34,078 nucleotides of DNA from contig CANNCG010000001.1 in assembly GCA_947502965.1 (NCBI GenBank), positions 1 through 34,078 of the forward strand, given 5' to 3'. Below, piece by piece: positions 24,389 through 32,589 of the stretch; positions within the stretch are counted from its first letter, which is position 1; the number at the start of each line of letters is the position of its first letter. The notes beneath the pieces are model-generated. The model was given only the letters and a program-made list of their open reading frames with translations. It did no database searches and had not been told where the DNA came from. The position numbers and the translations under genes are program-made. This stretch comes from a bacterium. Its GTDB lineage: Bacteria; Margulisbacteria; Marinamargulisbacteria; SXXA01.

Positions 24389-25468
24389 TTATAGGGTATC
24401 CTGTCGATGTCCGCGCTTTTTGCGCAAATTATACACAAAGGCCAATATTTGAGCTACCGCCTTATAGTATTGCGGCGGCACTTCCGTGTCCACCTCCACT
24501 ACAGGGAACAAGGCTCTGGCAAGCGCCACATTTTCTACAATGACAATATTATTCTCTGAGGCAATACGCTTTATGGTTTCCGCAATTAATAACTTCCCTT
24601 TGGCCACCACCACAGGGGCTTTCATCTTGTCCGGTTTGTAGGCCAATGCAATGGCAATATGCGTGGGGTTTGTCACCACCACATCAGCCCCTGGCACAGC
24701 CCCCATTTGTCTCCCCATAGACATCTGCCTTGCCGCTTCTTTTTGACGCTGCTTGATTTGAGGATCTCCTTCGAGACGCTTGTATTCATCTTTGATTTCT
24801 TTTTTGGTCATTTTCATAGACTTCAAATGCTCATGTTGTTGATAAAAATAATCAAAAATAGCAACTGCAATATAAAACATACCGACCCGAACAACTACTT
24901 TCATCACCAAATTCCCGGTAAAAGACATGCCCTGCCATGGATCCAAACTTTGTGACAAGATCACAATGGGAAACTCTTCCACAACAACCCCGTAAATCAA
25001 CCATATGATCACTATCATTTTAATCGTTGACTTGACCAATTCTACATATTGTTTGAGGGCAAAAAACTTCTTAAACCCCTCAATGGGGTTCAGTTTTTCT
25101 AATTTAGGGGCAATGGAGGACATTGAAAAAAGAAATCCCGTTTGCAGCGATTCGATAATCAAAGCCGTCATAAATGTCGCAAAAAACAAAGGCGCCATAG
25201 CAAATAAAAAAGAATACACCGTATCTTTTAGCAAATTCCCCACAACGCTTTCAGAAAACACCAAAGGAATATAACCAAAAGAATTCCTTAAAATGATTTC
25301 CATTTCTGCCCAAAGATGACCGACAGAGGATTTCAAGGTAAAGAAAGAGACAAAAATCATCGTGACGGAGGTGATATCTTTGCTCTTGGCAATTTGCCCT
25401 TTTTCCCTGGATTCCCTCAATTTATGGGGGGTAGGTTCCTCTGTTTTATCCCCAGAATCCTCACCCAT
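24389..25468 (-). CDS. flhB: Flagellar export apparatus protein FlhB
   Basis: FlhB controls the substrate switch from rod/hook to filament proteins. The 359-residue protein starts with the typical DKTEEPTPHKLRESREKGQIAKSKD and has four membrane segments. Its cytoplasmic domain contains the autocleavage motif Asn-Pro-Thr-His at residues 267-270 within VVVTNPTHIAIALAYKPDKMKAPVVVAKG. The start immediately follows the fliR stop (TAA then ATG). Length and motifs are normal, so switching by cleavage is expected. Confidence 0.97.
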   Translation of the reverse strand: MGEDSGDKTEEPTPHKLRESREKGQIAKSKDITSVTMIFVSFFTLKSSVGHLWAEMEIILRNSFGYIPLVFSESVVGNLLKDTVYSFLFAMAPLFFATFMTALIIESLQTGFLFSMSSIAPKLEKLNPIEGFKKFFALKQYVELVKSTIKMIVIIWLIYGVVVEEFPIVILSQSLDPWQGMSFTGNLVMKVVVRVGMFYIAVAIFDYFYQQHEHLKSMKMTKKEIKDEYKRLEGDPQIKQRQKEAARQMSMGRQMGAVPGADVVVTNPTHIAIALAYKPDKMKAPVVVAKGKLLIAETIKRIASENNIVIVENVALARALFPVVEVDTEVPPQYYKAVAQILAFVYNLRKKRGHRQDTL

Positions 25469-26242
25469 TTATGTGGTCCCCAAATAAAAAAATACGCGCA
25501 ACAAGTGTTCTGAAATGGCTTCCATAATGGTGTAAATCTGAGAGACTAAACCTGGCGCAATGGCCCAAAAAACCAATACACTGACCATGGGTTTGATTTG
25601 AAATCCCATTTGAAACACATTGATTTGTTCTGCCACTTTGTTGAGCATGCCAAACCCAAAATCTACCATGAATACCACCAACAAAATTGGGGCAGACAGC
25701 TGTACCGCCAATCCAAAAATATAGGTCCCTAGCTGGGCAAGATACAGCATTCCTGCGCCAAAGTTGGGAATCTTTCCTACCGGCAACAGATTAAAGCTCT
25801 GCATCAAGGCGGACAAAACCAAATGATGCCCATCAATGGCCAAAAACATCATCGTCGCCGTCCACTTGAGCAACAAAGACAACAATGACATGGAACGTCC
25901 ACTAGACGGGTCCAAAAGAGAGGCCACACTCAAACCCGCCTGCGTGTCCATGAGACTGCCGGCAAATTCCATCCCCGTGACCAACAGATCGGTCACAAAA
26001 CCGATCATTGCACCAATGAGCAATTCAGAAAAAAAAGCAAAACCAAAGGTTAACACATTGTCTGGGACGTCTTGTGAAACCGGTACCAAAAAAATAAAAA
26101 GCCCCGAAATCCAAAACATCAGCATGACCTTGGGCAACAGGGGCAATTCTTTTCTACTCAATACAGGCGCCGTAATAAACAGACCTATGAGACGGGTCAT
26201 AATGAGAAAAAAAACAGTGACAACCTGAAGGTTAATAAACAT
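25469..26242 (-). CDS. fliR: Flagellar export apparatus protein FliR
   Basis: FliR forms the export-gate core with FliP and FliQ. The 257-residue protein has about six membrane segments and family blocks RLIGLFITAPVLSRKELPLLPKVMLMFWISG, GFVTDLLVTGMEFAGSLMDTQAGLSVASLLDPSSG, and VLVVFMVDFGFGMLNKVAEQINVFQMGFQIKP. Its length is normal. It lies three bases after fliQ and directly abuts flhB. Confidence 0.96.
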   Translation of the reverse strand: MFINLQVVTVFFLIMTRLIGLFITAPVLSRKELPLLPKVMLMFWISGLFIFLVPVSQDVPDNVLTFGFAFFSELLIGAMIGFVTDLLVTGMEFAGSLMDTQAGLSVASLLDPSSGRSMSLLSLLLKWTATMMFLAIDGHHLVLSALMQSFNLLPVGKIPNFGAGMLYLAQLGTYIFGLAVQLSAPILLVVFMVDFGFGMLNKVAEQINVFQMGFQIKPMVSVLVFWAIAPGLVSQIYTIMEAISEHLLRVFFYLGTT

Positions 26243-26245
26243 AAA

Positions 26246-26515
26246 CTACCGAGAATACAACGGAATGTTACGCCAAAGCTCCAACGTCATTTCCATGACA
26301 ATTCTGGCCACCCAAGGAAAGGTAGCCACTACCACTAGCAAAACAACCACCATTTTAGGAACAAAAGTCAGAGTTTGCTCTTGCACCTGTGTCACCGCCT
26401 GTAAAAGCGCAATCACCAAACCAATCAACAAACCTACGCCCACACTGGGCAAACTTGCCAATAAGATGACCTGAACGGCAGAATTTAGTATACCGGTTAC
26501 AATATCAATGTCCAT
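26246..26515 (-). CDS. fliQ: Flagellar export apparatus protein FliQ
   Basis: FliQ is the small two-helix subunit of the export gate. The 89-residue protein has two hydrophobic hairpin segments around LIGLVIALLQAVTQVQEQTLTFVPKM, the best-conserved FliQ block. Length is exactly typical. It follows the unknown exported protein (gap three bases) rather than fliP, which is the unusual point here. Confidence 0.95.
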   Translation of the reverse strand: MDIDIVTGILNSAVQVILLASLPSVGVGLLIGLVIALLQAVTQVQEQTLTFVPKMVVVLLVVVATFPWVARIVMEMTLELWRNIPLYSR

Positions 26516-26518
26516 AAT

Positions 26519-27559
26519 TCACGACCTCCTCAGCTTCTGTGTTATGATTGTCTCTTGCACCCAGCTATCCGTCTTATTAGCAAGAGGCATTTCTACTGTA
26601 GCCGGTCCATCTGATCGGAATACCAAATGAACAGGATAATAGCTACCAGATTGCGGAATGATCTCAAGAACCATATTTTTTTTACTCTGCGGGGGCAAGT
26701 TTAGACTAAGGAGCTCCACAATAGCCGGAAATCCTGTTCCCCCAACATTCCCAGTCTGGAGCACTTGGGTGCCATTAAGACGTACCACTGCCCTCGCAAT
26801 ACCTCCCACTGGCGAAAAAAACAACATCACACGCCTAGCAACACGGTCTGGATTTTCCAGATTAGCATGAATTTTATAGGTTACCCCATAGTTCCCTTTT
26901 AAAGGGTATTCTGATAGAGGATTTCGCACAAAGGGCAGTCCGCCTATGGGAATCTCACTCACAATATCCCCAATCCTGTAAAAAACATCCCTTACCATAG
27001 TAGGGGAAAGATACACCATCGGCGTGACATCTCTCGCCATGACCGCATAGGAAGCATCTGGATACTCAGGATCGATGACACGGGATTCAAACACGGTGTC
27101 CACATCGGACTCACATTCAAAAATACCAGAAACAATCTCATCTGGCTTGATCAGCACATCCAAGAGCATGCTTTCCTGCGTACTAAGGGACCACATAGCC
27201 TTTGTTTTGGGCACTTGATTCCAGTATCTGGAAACCGCCTTATGTCCTGCAAAGACCTCATCTAAAACAGGTCCCGCCGCCGCCAATAAAGCCCCCATTT
27301 TTCCAGAGCCAGCTGTTGCTTTTACGGTAATGATAAATCTCAAGGGAATCGATGTCACATTTTTATGATGGTACAGCAGACGTAGTGACTTCCTTGCAGG
27401 CACGGGATAGATAAACAAGGATGCAGGCTCTGAAAGACGTTCTGGACTATTGCTCACGACCAATAGGTCAACAGCAGACACCGTCAACGACAACCATCCC
27501 CAGAAAAAAAGAATACTGCTTTTAAAAAAAAAGAAGCTGAGAGGTCGCCCCACACTCAT
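26519..27559 (-). CDS. Unrecognised exported protein inserted between fliP and fliQ
   Basis: The 346-residue protein begins with a Sec signal (hydrophobic stretch of about residues 8-28, ILFFWGWLSLTVSA, likely cleavage after VSA). The mature part is beta-rich, with NSPERLSEPASLFIYP, SLRLLYHHKN, FVRNPLSEYPLKGNYGVTYKIHANLENP, and PQSGSYYPVHLVFRSDGPATVEM. The NSPE start, the YHHxN block and the GNYGVTY stretch faintly resemble DUF3370-type secreted proteins, from memory only. No catalytic motif is seen. Its ATG overlaps the fliP stop (ATGA), and fliQ follows three bases after it, so it is made in step with the export gate. It is not a normal member of flagellar operons. Confidence 0.85.
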   Translation of the reverse strand: MSVGRPLSFFFFKSSILFFWGWLSLTVSAVDLLVVSNSPERLSEPASLFIYPVPARKSLRLLYHHKNVTSIPLRFIITVKATAGSGKMGALLAAAGPVLDEVFAGHKAVSRYWNQVPKTKAMWSLSTQESMLLDVLIKPDEIVSGIFECESDVDTVFESRVIDPEYPDASYAVMARDVTPMVYLSPTMVRDVFYRIGDIVSEIPIGGLPFVRNPLSEYPLKGNYGVTYKIHANLENPDRVARRVMLFFSPVGGIARAVVRLNGTQVLQTGNVGGTGFPAIVELLSLNLPPQSKKNMVLEIIPQSGSYYPVHLVFRSDGPATVEMPLANKTDSWVQETIITQKLRRS

Positions 27560-28302
27560 CGGTAGCTAACCAAAAGCCCCTGTATAATCAGATTCCACCC
27601 ATCCGTTAGCACAAAAAGCAATATTTTAAAGGGCAAGGAAATCATAGCCGGAGATAACATAAACATTCCCAAAGACAATAAAATATTAGAAACAATCAAA
27701 TCAATGACAATAAAGGGAATAAACAACAAAAAGCCCACTTGAAATGCCGTTTTGAGTTCTGAAATAATAAAGGCAGGAATCAACACAAAAAAAGGCACTT
27801 CTTCATAATCCATCGTATACGGCACTTTTGAAAATTCCAAAAACAAAGCCAAATCTTTTTCTCTCGTGTACTTCAACATAAAAATCTTGAGGGGTTTAGA
27901 GGCTTCATCAAGGGCCTGCATCTGAGAAAGTGTCCCTTCTTGATAGGGCTTAATCGCGTTATTGCTCACCTGATCCCAAACAGGGGTCATGACAAATACG
28001 CTCAAGAATAGGGCCAAGGACACAATAACCATATTGGGAGGCGCCTGCTGGGTACCAATGGCCTGACGAACCATACTCAAGACAATCACTATACGCAAAA
28101 AGCAAGTCGTGGACATCAGAAAAAAAGGAATCAGACCAATTGCAGACAAAAAGAAAAGAAGATTAAGGGTTCTGCTAAAATTTTGGGGCGTTGCCAATGC
28201 ATCTTGGACACCCAAATTTAAAAAGCCAGGGTCTTGTTGTGCATACACTGTCACAGGAACCAGCACCAAAAACCCCACAAAAACCCAAAACAATCGCTTC
28301 AT
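27556..28302 (-). CDS. fliP: Flagellar export apparatus protein FliP
   Basis: FliP is the main subunit of the FliPQR gate. The 248-residue protein has an N-terminal signal peptide (FWVFVGFLVLVPVTVYA) as is common for FliP. It has the family blocks PFFLMSTTCFLRIVIVLSMVRQAIGTQQAPPN, SLALFLSVFVMTPVW, and TAFQVGFLLFIPFIVIDLIVSNILLSLGM, with the closing block MLSPAMISLPFKILLFVLTDGW. It overlaps fliO by ATGA and the next exported gene by ATGA. Confidence 0.97.
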   Translation of the reverse strand: MKRLFWVFVGFLVLVPVTVYAQQDPGFLNLGVQDALATPQNFSRTLNLLFFLSAIGLIPFFLMSTTCFLRIVIVLSMVRQAIGTQQAPPNMVIVSLALFLSVFVMTPVWDQVSNNAIKPYQEGTLSQMQALDEASKPLKIFMLKYTREKDLALFLEFSKVPYTMDYEEVPFFVLIPAFIISELKTAFQVGFLLFIPFIVIDLIVSNILLSLGMFMLSPAMISLPFKILLFVLTDGWNLIIQGLLVSYR

Positions 28303-28538
28303 TTTAGCTTATCCAAGACCTTTATTTCTTTTGCATTAATACCCAACAAAAACTCATGATCTCTCACCGAAACCAACATCAATGAAATACCCTGATCCAA
28401 GCCTTTGCGATCTAAAACTTTAATTTCTTCTGTAAAGGGGTGCTTTTGAGCACGTTTTGCCATTTTCGAAAACACAAACAACGCGCCCCCCAACAAGGTC
28501 AAAGAAAAAAGAACCTGAAGGGAGTACCCGATCGTCAT
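28299..28538 (-). CDS. fliO: FliO-like flagellar biosynthesis protein
   Basis: The 79-residue protein has one N-terminal membrane segment (VLFSLTLLGGALFVFSKMA) and a short cytoplasmic domain. That domain has the FliO-like pattern IKVLDRKGLDQGISLMLVSVRDHEFLLGI. FliO helps assemble FliP. The position between fliN and fliP is canonical. It is shorter than most FliO proteins (about 100-130). Confidence 0.85.
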   Translation of the reverse strand: MTIGYSLQVLFSLTLLGGALFVFSKMAKRAQKHPFTEEIKVLDRKGLDQGISLMLVSVRDHEFLLGINAKEIKVLDKLK

Positions 28539-28541
28539 ATA

Positions 28542-29054
28542 TTAGGTGTTCGGGGCTGATTTAATAGCCGTAATACGAAGTCCATAATTGTTATCCACAG
28601 CAACCACCTCACCTTGGGCGATAACCTGTCCATTTACAACCAAATCCAATGGTTCTCCCACCAGACGATCCAGCTCCACAATGGCACCATCAGACAGCTC
28701 AAATACATCTTTAAGAGACACCTGACAACGACCAAGCTCTACAGACACAGTAACAGGAATGCGGTTAAACACATCTTCCTCCAATTTTTGGCCACTCGTA
28801 TTGGCACTGGGCGTCAATACCGGAAATTCAACATCTGCCACTGCAGGGCGCGACGAAGACGCCAAGTCTGGAGACGGAGTGTCCCAAGAAAAGGAAGGGG
28901 CATCGGAGGCCGTTTCTTTAATCTTGGTCTCAGCCTTTGTTTTTGGATCGGCCTTGGGCTCACGACTGACAGGGAACCCATCTCCTCCAAAGGCATCTTT
29001 TAAAACAGGATCAATACCGTGTAAGGGATCATCAAATACTTTTTTCTTAGCCAT
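28542..29054 (-). CDS. fliN: Flagellar switch protein FliN
   Basis: FliN forms the lower C-ring. The 170-residue protein ends in a SpoA domain (IPVTVSVELGRCQVSLKDVFELSDGAIVELDRL...ALGEVVAVDNNYGLRITAI pattern). A long, low-complexity charged N-terminal region of about 95 residues is longer than in minimal FliN (about 130 total). It contains the sequence PSFSWD (Phe55 to Asp58), repeated at the C-terminus of FliM. ATG 29054 follows GAGGTG by seven bases; a frame to 29069 exists inside the ParA gene. No CheC-like phosphatase domain of FliY type is present. Confidence 0.93.
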   Translation of the reverse strand: MAKKKVFDDPLHGIDPVLKDAFGGDGFPVSREPKADPKTKAETKIKETASDAPSFSWDTPSPDLASSSRPAVADVEFPVLTPSANTSGQKLEEDVFNRIPVTVSVELGRCQVSLKDVFELSDGAIVELDRLVGEPLDLVVNGQVIAQGEVVAVDNNYGLRITAIKSAPNT

Positions 29055-29787
29055 GCGAAAGCACCTCATTAATTAACCGTCGATAGTCATCAGCAGCACT
29101 AGAACGTGGGGAAAATTCAAAAATTGTTTGTCTATAACCTGGAGACTCAGACAGACCTACGCTTAGCCGAATGGGCGATGAAAGTTGCCCGGGGAATACA
29201 CGCTCAAGACTGTCCATGATATGGGCTGTTTTACGATTACGCTTATCATAAAACGTTGGTACAATTTTACAAATACGGATTTCCTTTCCGAGGATTTTAT
29301 TCACGATATCAATATTATTCAATAGCTGCTTAATTCCAACCAAAGACAAATATTCCATGGACACTGGCAATAAAAGTTCATCCGAAAAAATAAGAGAATT
29401 TTGATTCATCAAATTCATCGACGGCGCACAATCAACAATAATAAAATCATATCCCGTTAGAGATGCCAAGCGACGACTCAAGACATGCTCTCTGCCTTTT
29501 TCTGTTGCCAAGCGCATCTCTGCTGGGAAAAGTCGTTCATTTGCACAAATAATATCCAAATTGGGCCTAGCAGAAACGATGCATTCGGATACAGGTCTGA
29601 GGCCCATGACCACGTCATAAACCGTAACATCTGATTCCACACCCAAGTAATATCCGGCAGACCCTTGGGGATCTGTGTCCACGATCAAAACGCGTTTACC
29701 AAGAAGGGCCAGACCGTGGGCCATATTGACAACTGTACTGGTTTTACCGGTCCCACCTTTGTAATTAATGACTGCCAACTTACGCAT
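29047..29787 (-). CDS. ParA/Soj-type ATPase between fliM and fliN
   Basis: The 246-residue P-loop ATPase has the deviant Walker A KGGTGKTS (residues 10-17), LIVDTDPQGSAGYYLGVE, and FIIVDCAPSMNL. It lacks the C-terminal amphipathic membrane helix of MinD and FlhG and so is closer to Soj-type ParA. No parB partner is nearby. FlhG proteins in other bacteria work with FliM/FliN-type C-ring proteins, so a role in placing or numbering flagella is reasonable inference. It overlaps fliN by eight bases and follows fliM by 14. Confidence 0.92.
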   Translation of the reverse strand: MRKLAVINYKGGTGKTSTVVNMAHGLALLGKRVLIVDTDPQGSAGYYLGVESDVTVYDVVMGLRPVSECIVSARPNLDIICANERLFPAEMRLATEKGREHVLSRRLASLTGYDFIIVDCAPSMNLMNQNSLIFSDELLLPVSMEYLSLVGIKQLLNNIDIVNKILGKEIRICKIVPTFYDKRNRKTAHIMDSLERVFPGQLSSPIRLSVGLSESPGYRQTIFEFSPRSSAADDYRRLINEVLSHG

Positions 29788-29801
29788 AATTTGTCACTTT
29801 A

Positions 29802-31226
29802 TTACAATTCATCGTCGAGGTCATCCCAAGAAAATTCACTATCATCGGCATCACCATGAACCTCTTCTTGCCCATGTGTTTCGGCATTTTCAGACGCTTC
29901 ATCTTCATCTTCTGAAAAATCAAAAAGCGCATCTGAAGAGTCTGTCTGCGCATCGTCGTGATCGTCTTCGTAATCCAATTCATCTTCAATTTCAAATTCA
30001 TGATCGTCTACCACTGGCTCATGTAAAAAATCTTCCTCAAGCAACGTTTCCTCCTCAGGTATGATAGACGGGGACGCCACAGCTACAGCCGCCGCCACAG
30101 CACCCAGCATGGCACCCGGAACAGCCACCGGCACAGACATTGGACGCACATACACTTCTTCTTTGAGAGAAGATAGGCTGTCTTCAATTTTAACAGAAGG
30201 GGCAACCTCTATGGGTTGTCGAGACGCAGGATTTTTCTCCACAACAGGCTTCTTCTCCGGCGGGAGACTCACACCCTTCTGCCCAAAACGGTGCAATTGA
30301 ATCGACAGTTTACGCGATGGCGAAACCCCAGGATATCCAAGCCATGGCTCAGAATCGGCCCCGAAATAAACCTTCAAGGGCTGATCTGTAACCGTATCCA
30401 AAACAATCACATCCCCCACACGAAGTTGGCGCAATTCCGACATTGTCAGAGAAGCAGTCCCAAGAGAAACAGAAACATTCACCTTCAAGGCATGAAGGGT
30501 TTGCTTAGAAAAATTAACCTGCTTCTCTTTTTTCGGCTTATTGATTTGCGACTGATGCACCAATTCCCGCAACAGTGTATTGGGGTACGCAATCACAAAC
30601 TTACGCAGTTCTTGTTGCCCAAAAACCAAATAAAAACCAAATTGGACATAGGCCTCTCGAAAAGAAATCTTAGGATTTCTACGATACGGCCCCACAGCAA
30701 AATCAATTACGGCGTGCGCAGGCGGAATACGCCACGTTTTAGCGACTTCGGGCAACAAAGCTTCGATTTGCGCCTTGAGTATACTCGTTTCCATGGACGT
30801 AAAGGAATCTGAATGCCCCACACTCCCAGATCCGCCAACCAAACGATTGATCATCATATCTGCCAAATCCCAATCAAAAAGCAAATTAATTTTATGCCCC
30901 GCAGAAAAAACGACATCGGCCTGGACAACTTTTTCTTTCGCATTCTCTAAAAATTCTTTATAGCTCATTTGTGTGGCAAGGACAGTATGCAGTTCAACCT
31001 TAATGTCCATATCCGTAGAGAATTTCACACAAAGACGTTCTGCAAGACGGTAATGCAAATAATGCAAAAAACGCAATTGCTCACGTGTTAAACTGTCAAA
31101 ATTACTGGTACGAATCGGGTGGATCTCAATAGCATCTACGGACTCCCGTTGATGCACCGTTGTCCAATCCCCAATGGCAGGAGCAAGTTTAATCGTTCTA
31201 TGAAACTTTGGGCTATACTTTTGCAC
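29802..31226 (-). CDS. fliM: Flagellar switch protein FliM with a long C-terminal tail
   Basis: The 474-residue protein has the FliM middle domain (about residues 37-230), with SLTREQLRFLHYLHYRLAERL and NRLVGGSGSV (GGxG motif). The C-terminal SpoA domain covers about 240-315. Ordinary FliM is about 330 residues. After 315 comes an extra 160-residue tail: a hydrophobic Ala/Val stretch (365-389) and then an 84-residue, very acidic segment ending DDSEFSWDDLDDEL. The N-terminus lacks the LSQxEIDALL CheY-binding motif. GTG 31226 follows GGAG by nine bases and abuts the upstream stop. Confidence 0.93.
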   Translation of the reverse strand: MQKYSPKFHRTIKLAPAIGDWTTVHQRESVDAIEIHPIRTSNFDSLTREQLRFLHYLHYRLAERLCVKFSTDMDIKVELHTVLATQMSYKEFLENAKEKVVQADVVFSAGHKINLLFDWDLADMMINRLVGGSGSVGHSDSFTSMETSILKAQIEALLPEVAKTWRIPPAHAVIDFAVGPYRRNPKISFREAYVQFGFYLVFGQQELRKFVIAYPNTLLRELVHQSQINKPKKEKQVNFSKQTLHALKVNVSVSLGTASLTMSELRQLRVGDVIVLDTVTDQPLKVYFGADSEPWLGYPGVSPSRKLSIQLHRFGQKGVSLPPEKKPVVEKNPASRQPIEVAPSVKIEDSLSSLKEEVYVRPMSVPVAVPGAMLGAVAAAVAVASPSIIPEEETLLEEDFLHEPVVDDHEFEIEDELDYEDDHDDAQTDSSDALFDFSEDEDEASENAETHGQEEVHGDADDSEFSWDDLDDEL

Positions 31227-31919
31227 CTAGATTCGCTCCAATCTCATTTTTAATGGGGTTCCATCAGACAATAAGGGAGACCCTTTGTAGATAACGACTT
31301 CTAAACGTTCGCGCTTCCCCGTCCCAATGTCCGAGACAAGAACAAGCTCCCCATCTGGATAGGGGACGACCACGGGGTCATCGAATATCGTAGCAAGGGC
31401 AGCCGAGGAACCTGTTTCCCCACTGATTAGAGGAGAGAGACTAACACTCAACTGTTTTTCTGCTTCATAGGTCCGTTTCCGTTTCATTTCTGTGGCGAGT
31501 TCCAACTCCCGACGTTTTACCGTAGGACCTGTACCAGCGGCACCTTCAAATACAACCCGGAGAAGTACCATAGATTTGAGGAGAGTATCATACACGCTGA
31601 CCTCATAGCCGTCATCCTGTTTAACAATACTCTGCACAGGCCCCCTCCCTATAACAGCACCGGAAGAATCCGAATACCAAACCATAGCCCCCAGTAATTT
31701 TGACTTCAAAAAATAATCCACGCGCATCCCGACAGTCAGGGAAGATTTCTGCTCCCCAACCTGTTTTTTTACCTCAGATTCTACCCATTCCTTCATCAAC
31801 GGAGAGTCAAAATTCATATTCATATCTACGGACATGAGAGGACAAGAAAGAACAAGTAGCAAAAAGAAAAAGAGAAAGCAGATTCTACCCAACATCCCAC
31901 AAAAGCGTATTTTAGACAT
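31227..31919 (-). CDS. Probable lipoprotein in the fliL position
   Basis: The 230-residue protein has a long hydrophobic N-terminal segment ICFLFFFLLLVLSC, with Val-Leu-Ser-Cys as a likely lipobox. The mature part includes SLTVGMRVDYFLKSKLLGAMVWYSDSSG and a C-terminal beta-rich region. No family is recognised. In many operons fliL stands between fliK and fliM; this gene holds that place but has no FliL pattern, and FliL is not lipidated. ATG 31919 overlaps the upstream stop by eight bases; the longer frame to 31952 has no ribosome-binding site. Confidence 0.75.
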   Translation of the reverse strand: MSKIRFCGMLGRICFLFFFLLLVLSCPLMSVDMNMNFDSPLMKEWVESEVKKQVGEQKSSLTVGMRVDYFLKSKLLGAMVWYSDSSGAVIGRGPVQSIVKQDDGYEVSVYDTLLKSMVLLRVVFEGAAGTGPTVKRRELELATEMKRKRTYEAEKQLSVSLSPLISGETGSSAALATIFDDPVVVPYPDGELVLVSDIGTGKRERLEVVIYKGSPLLSDGTPLKMRLERI

Positions 31920-32577
31920 AAAAAAATATCTGATCCCCCTCTGAGAGCGCATCTAGGGAAGCCTGCGACTCGTGCGGATTATCTTGTTGCTGACGCCCCT
32001 GTTGAAATCCAGAGTGGGAAGGGAACTCGTCAAACGCCAGGTCAACTTCACCCATTTGCACAAAACGCACCAGCACAGAGCGGTCTAGGATATCGGACAA
32101 ACGGGTCTGCAAGACGGATTTTTGATCCTGCGCTTTTGCAAACAAATCCTCGCCAGCGAGCTGCACCACGATGACGAGACCCTGCGCATTTTTTTCAAAC
32201 CGAACACGTATCATTAAGGGCGCTTCTTTGGGCATCACCACAGGCATACCCAGGATGGATCGCACTTCCTGAAGAATACTGACAGAGAGATCCGGCAATT
32301 GATCCATGCCAAAGGCAGGCCCAGCAACCATCCCCTGCAACAACTGTGTCCCTAACTGAAGGTCAGACATACTAGACTCAGAGGCCAAGCGCCCCTCTAT
32401 ATCATCCTCCGCAGACCCCATGAGGAAGCTACCATCTTCCTGCGCGATCATGCGAACACCCGCGTCTTCTTTACTGGCCTGCTGAAACATAGAACCAAAG
32501 GGCATGTCGCTGCCGGGCGTTTCAGCCCCACGAGACACCCCCCCAGAAAAAAACGGTGGCAGAGACTCTAACCGCAT
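31912..32577 (-). CDS. Possible FliK-like hook-length control protein
   Basis: The 221-residue protein has a loose, polar N-terminal half. Its C-terminal block, PLMIRVRFEKNAQGLVIVVQLAGEDLFAKAQDQKSVLQTRLSDIL followed by a Gln-rich GFQQGRQQQDN end, has the spacing of the FliK C-terminal domain (beta-rich core, then LRxRLxxL helix and glutamine tail). The place before fliM in the operon also fits fliK. Sequence identity is low, so the call rests on pattern and position. It overlaps the next gene by eight bases. Confidence 0.6.
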   Translation of the reverse strand: MRLESLPPFFSGGVSRGAETPGSDMPFGSMFQQASKEDAGVRMIAQEDGSFLMGSAEDDIEGRLASESSMSDLQLGTQLLQGMVAGPAFGMDQLPDLSVSILQEVRSILGMPVVMPKEAPLMIRVRFEKNAQGLVIVVQLAGEDLFAKAQDQKSVLQTRLSDILDRSVLVRFVQMGEVDLAFDEFPSHSGFQQGRQQQDNPHESQASLDALSEGDQIFFYV

Positions 32578-32589
32578 TGCATACCGCGC

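Noticed and set aside
30216..30812. 198-residue open frame on the plus strand opposite fliM
   Set aside because: It lies wholly antisense to the well-supported fliM, has no family pattern and no ribosome-binding site, and is rich in Arg/His/Pro as expected of a shadow frame.
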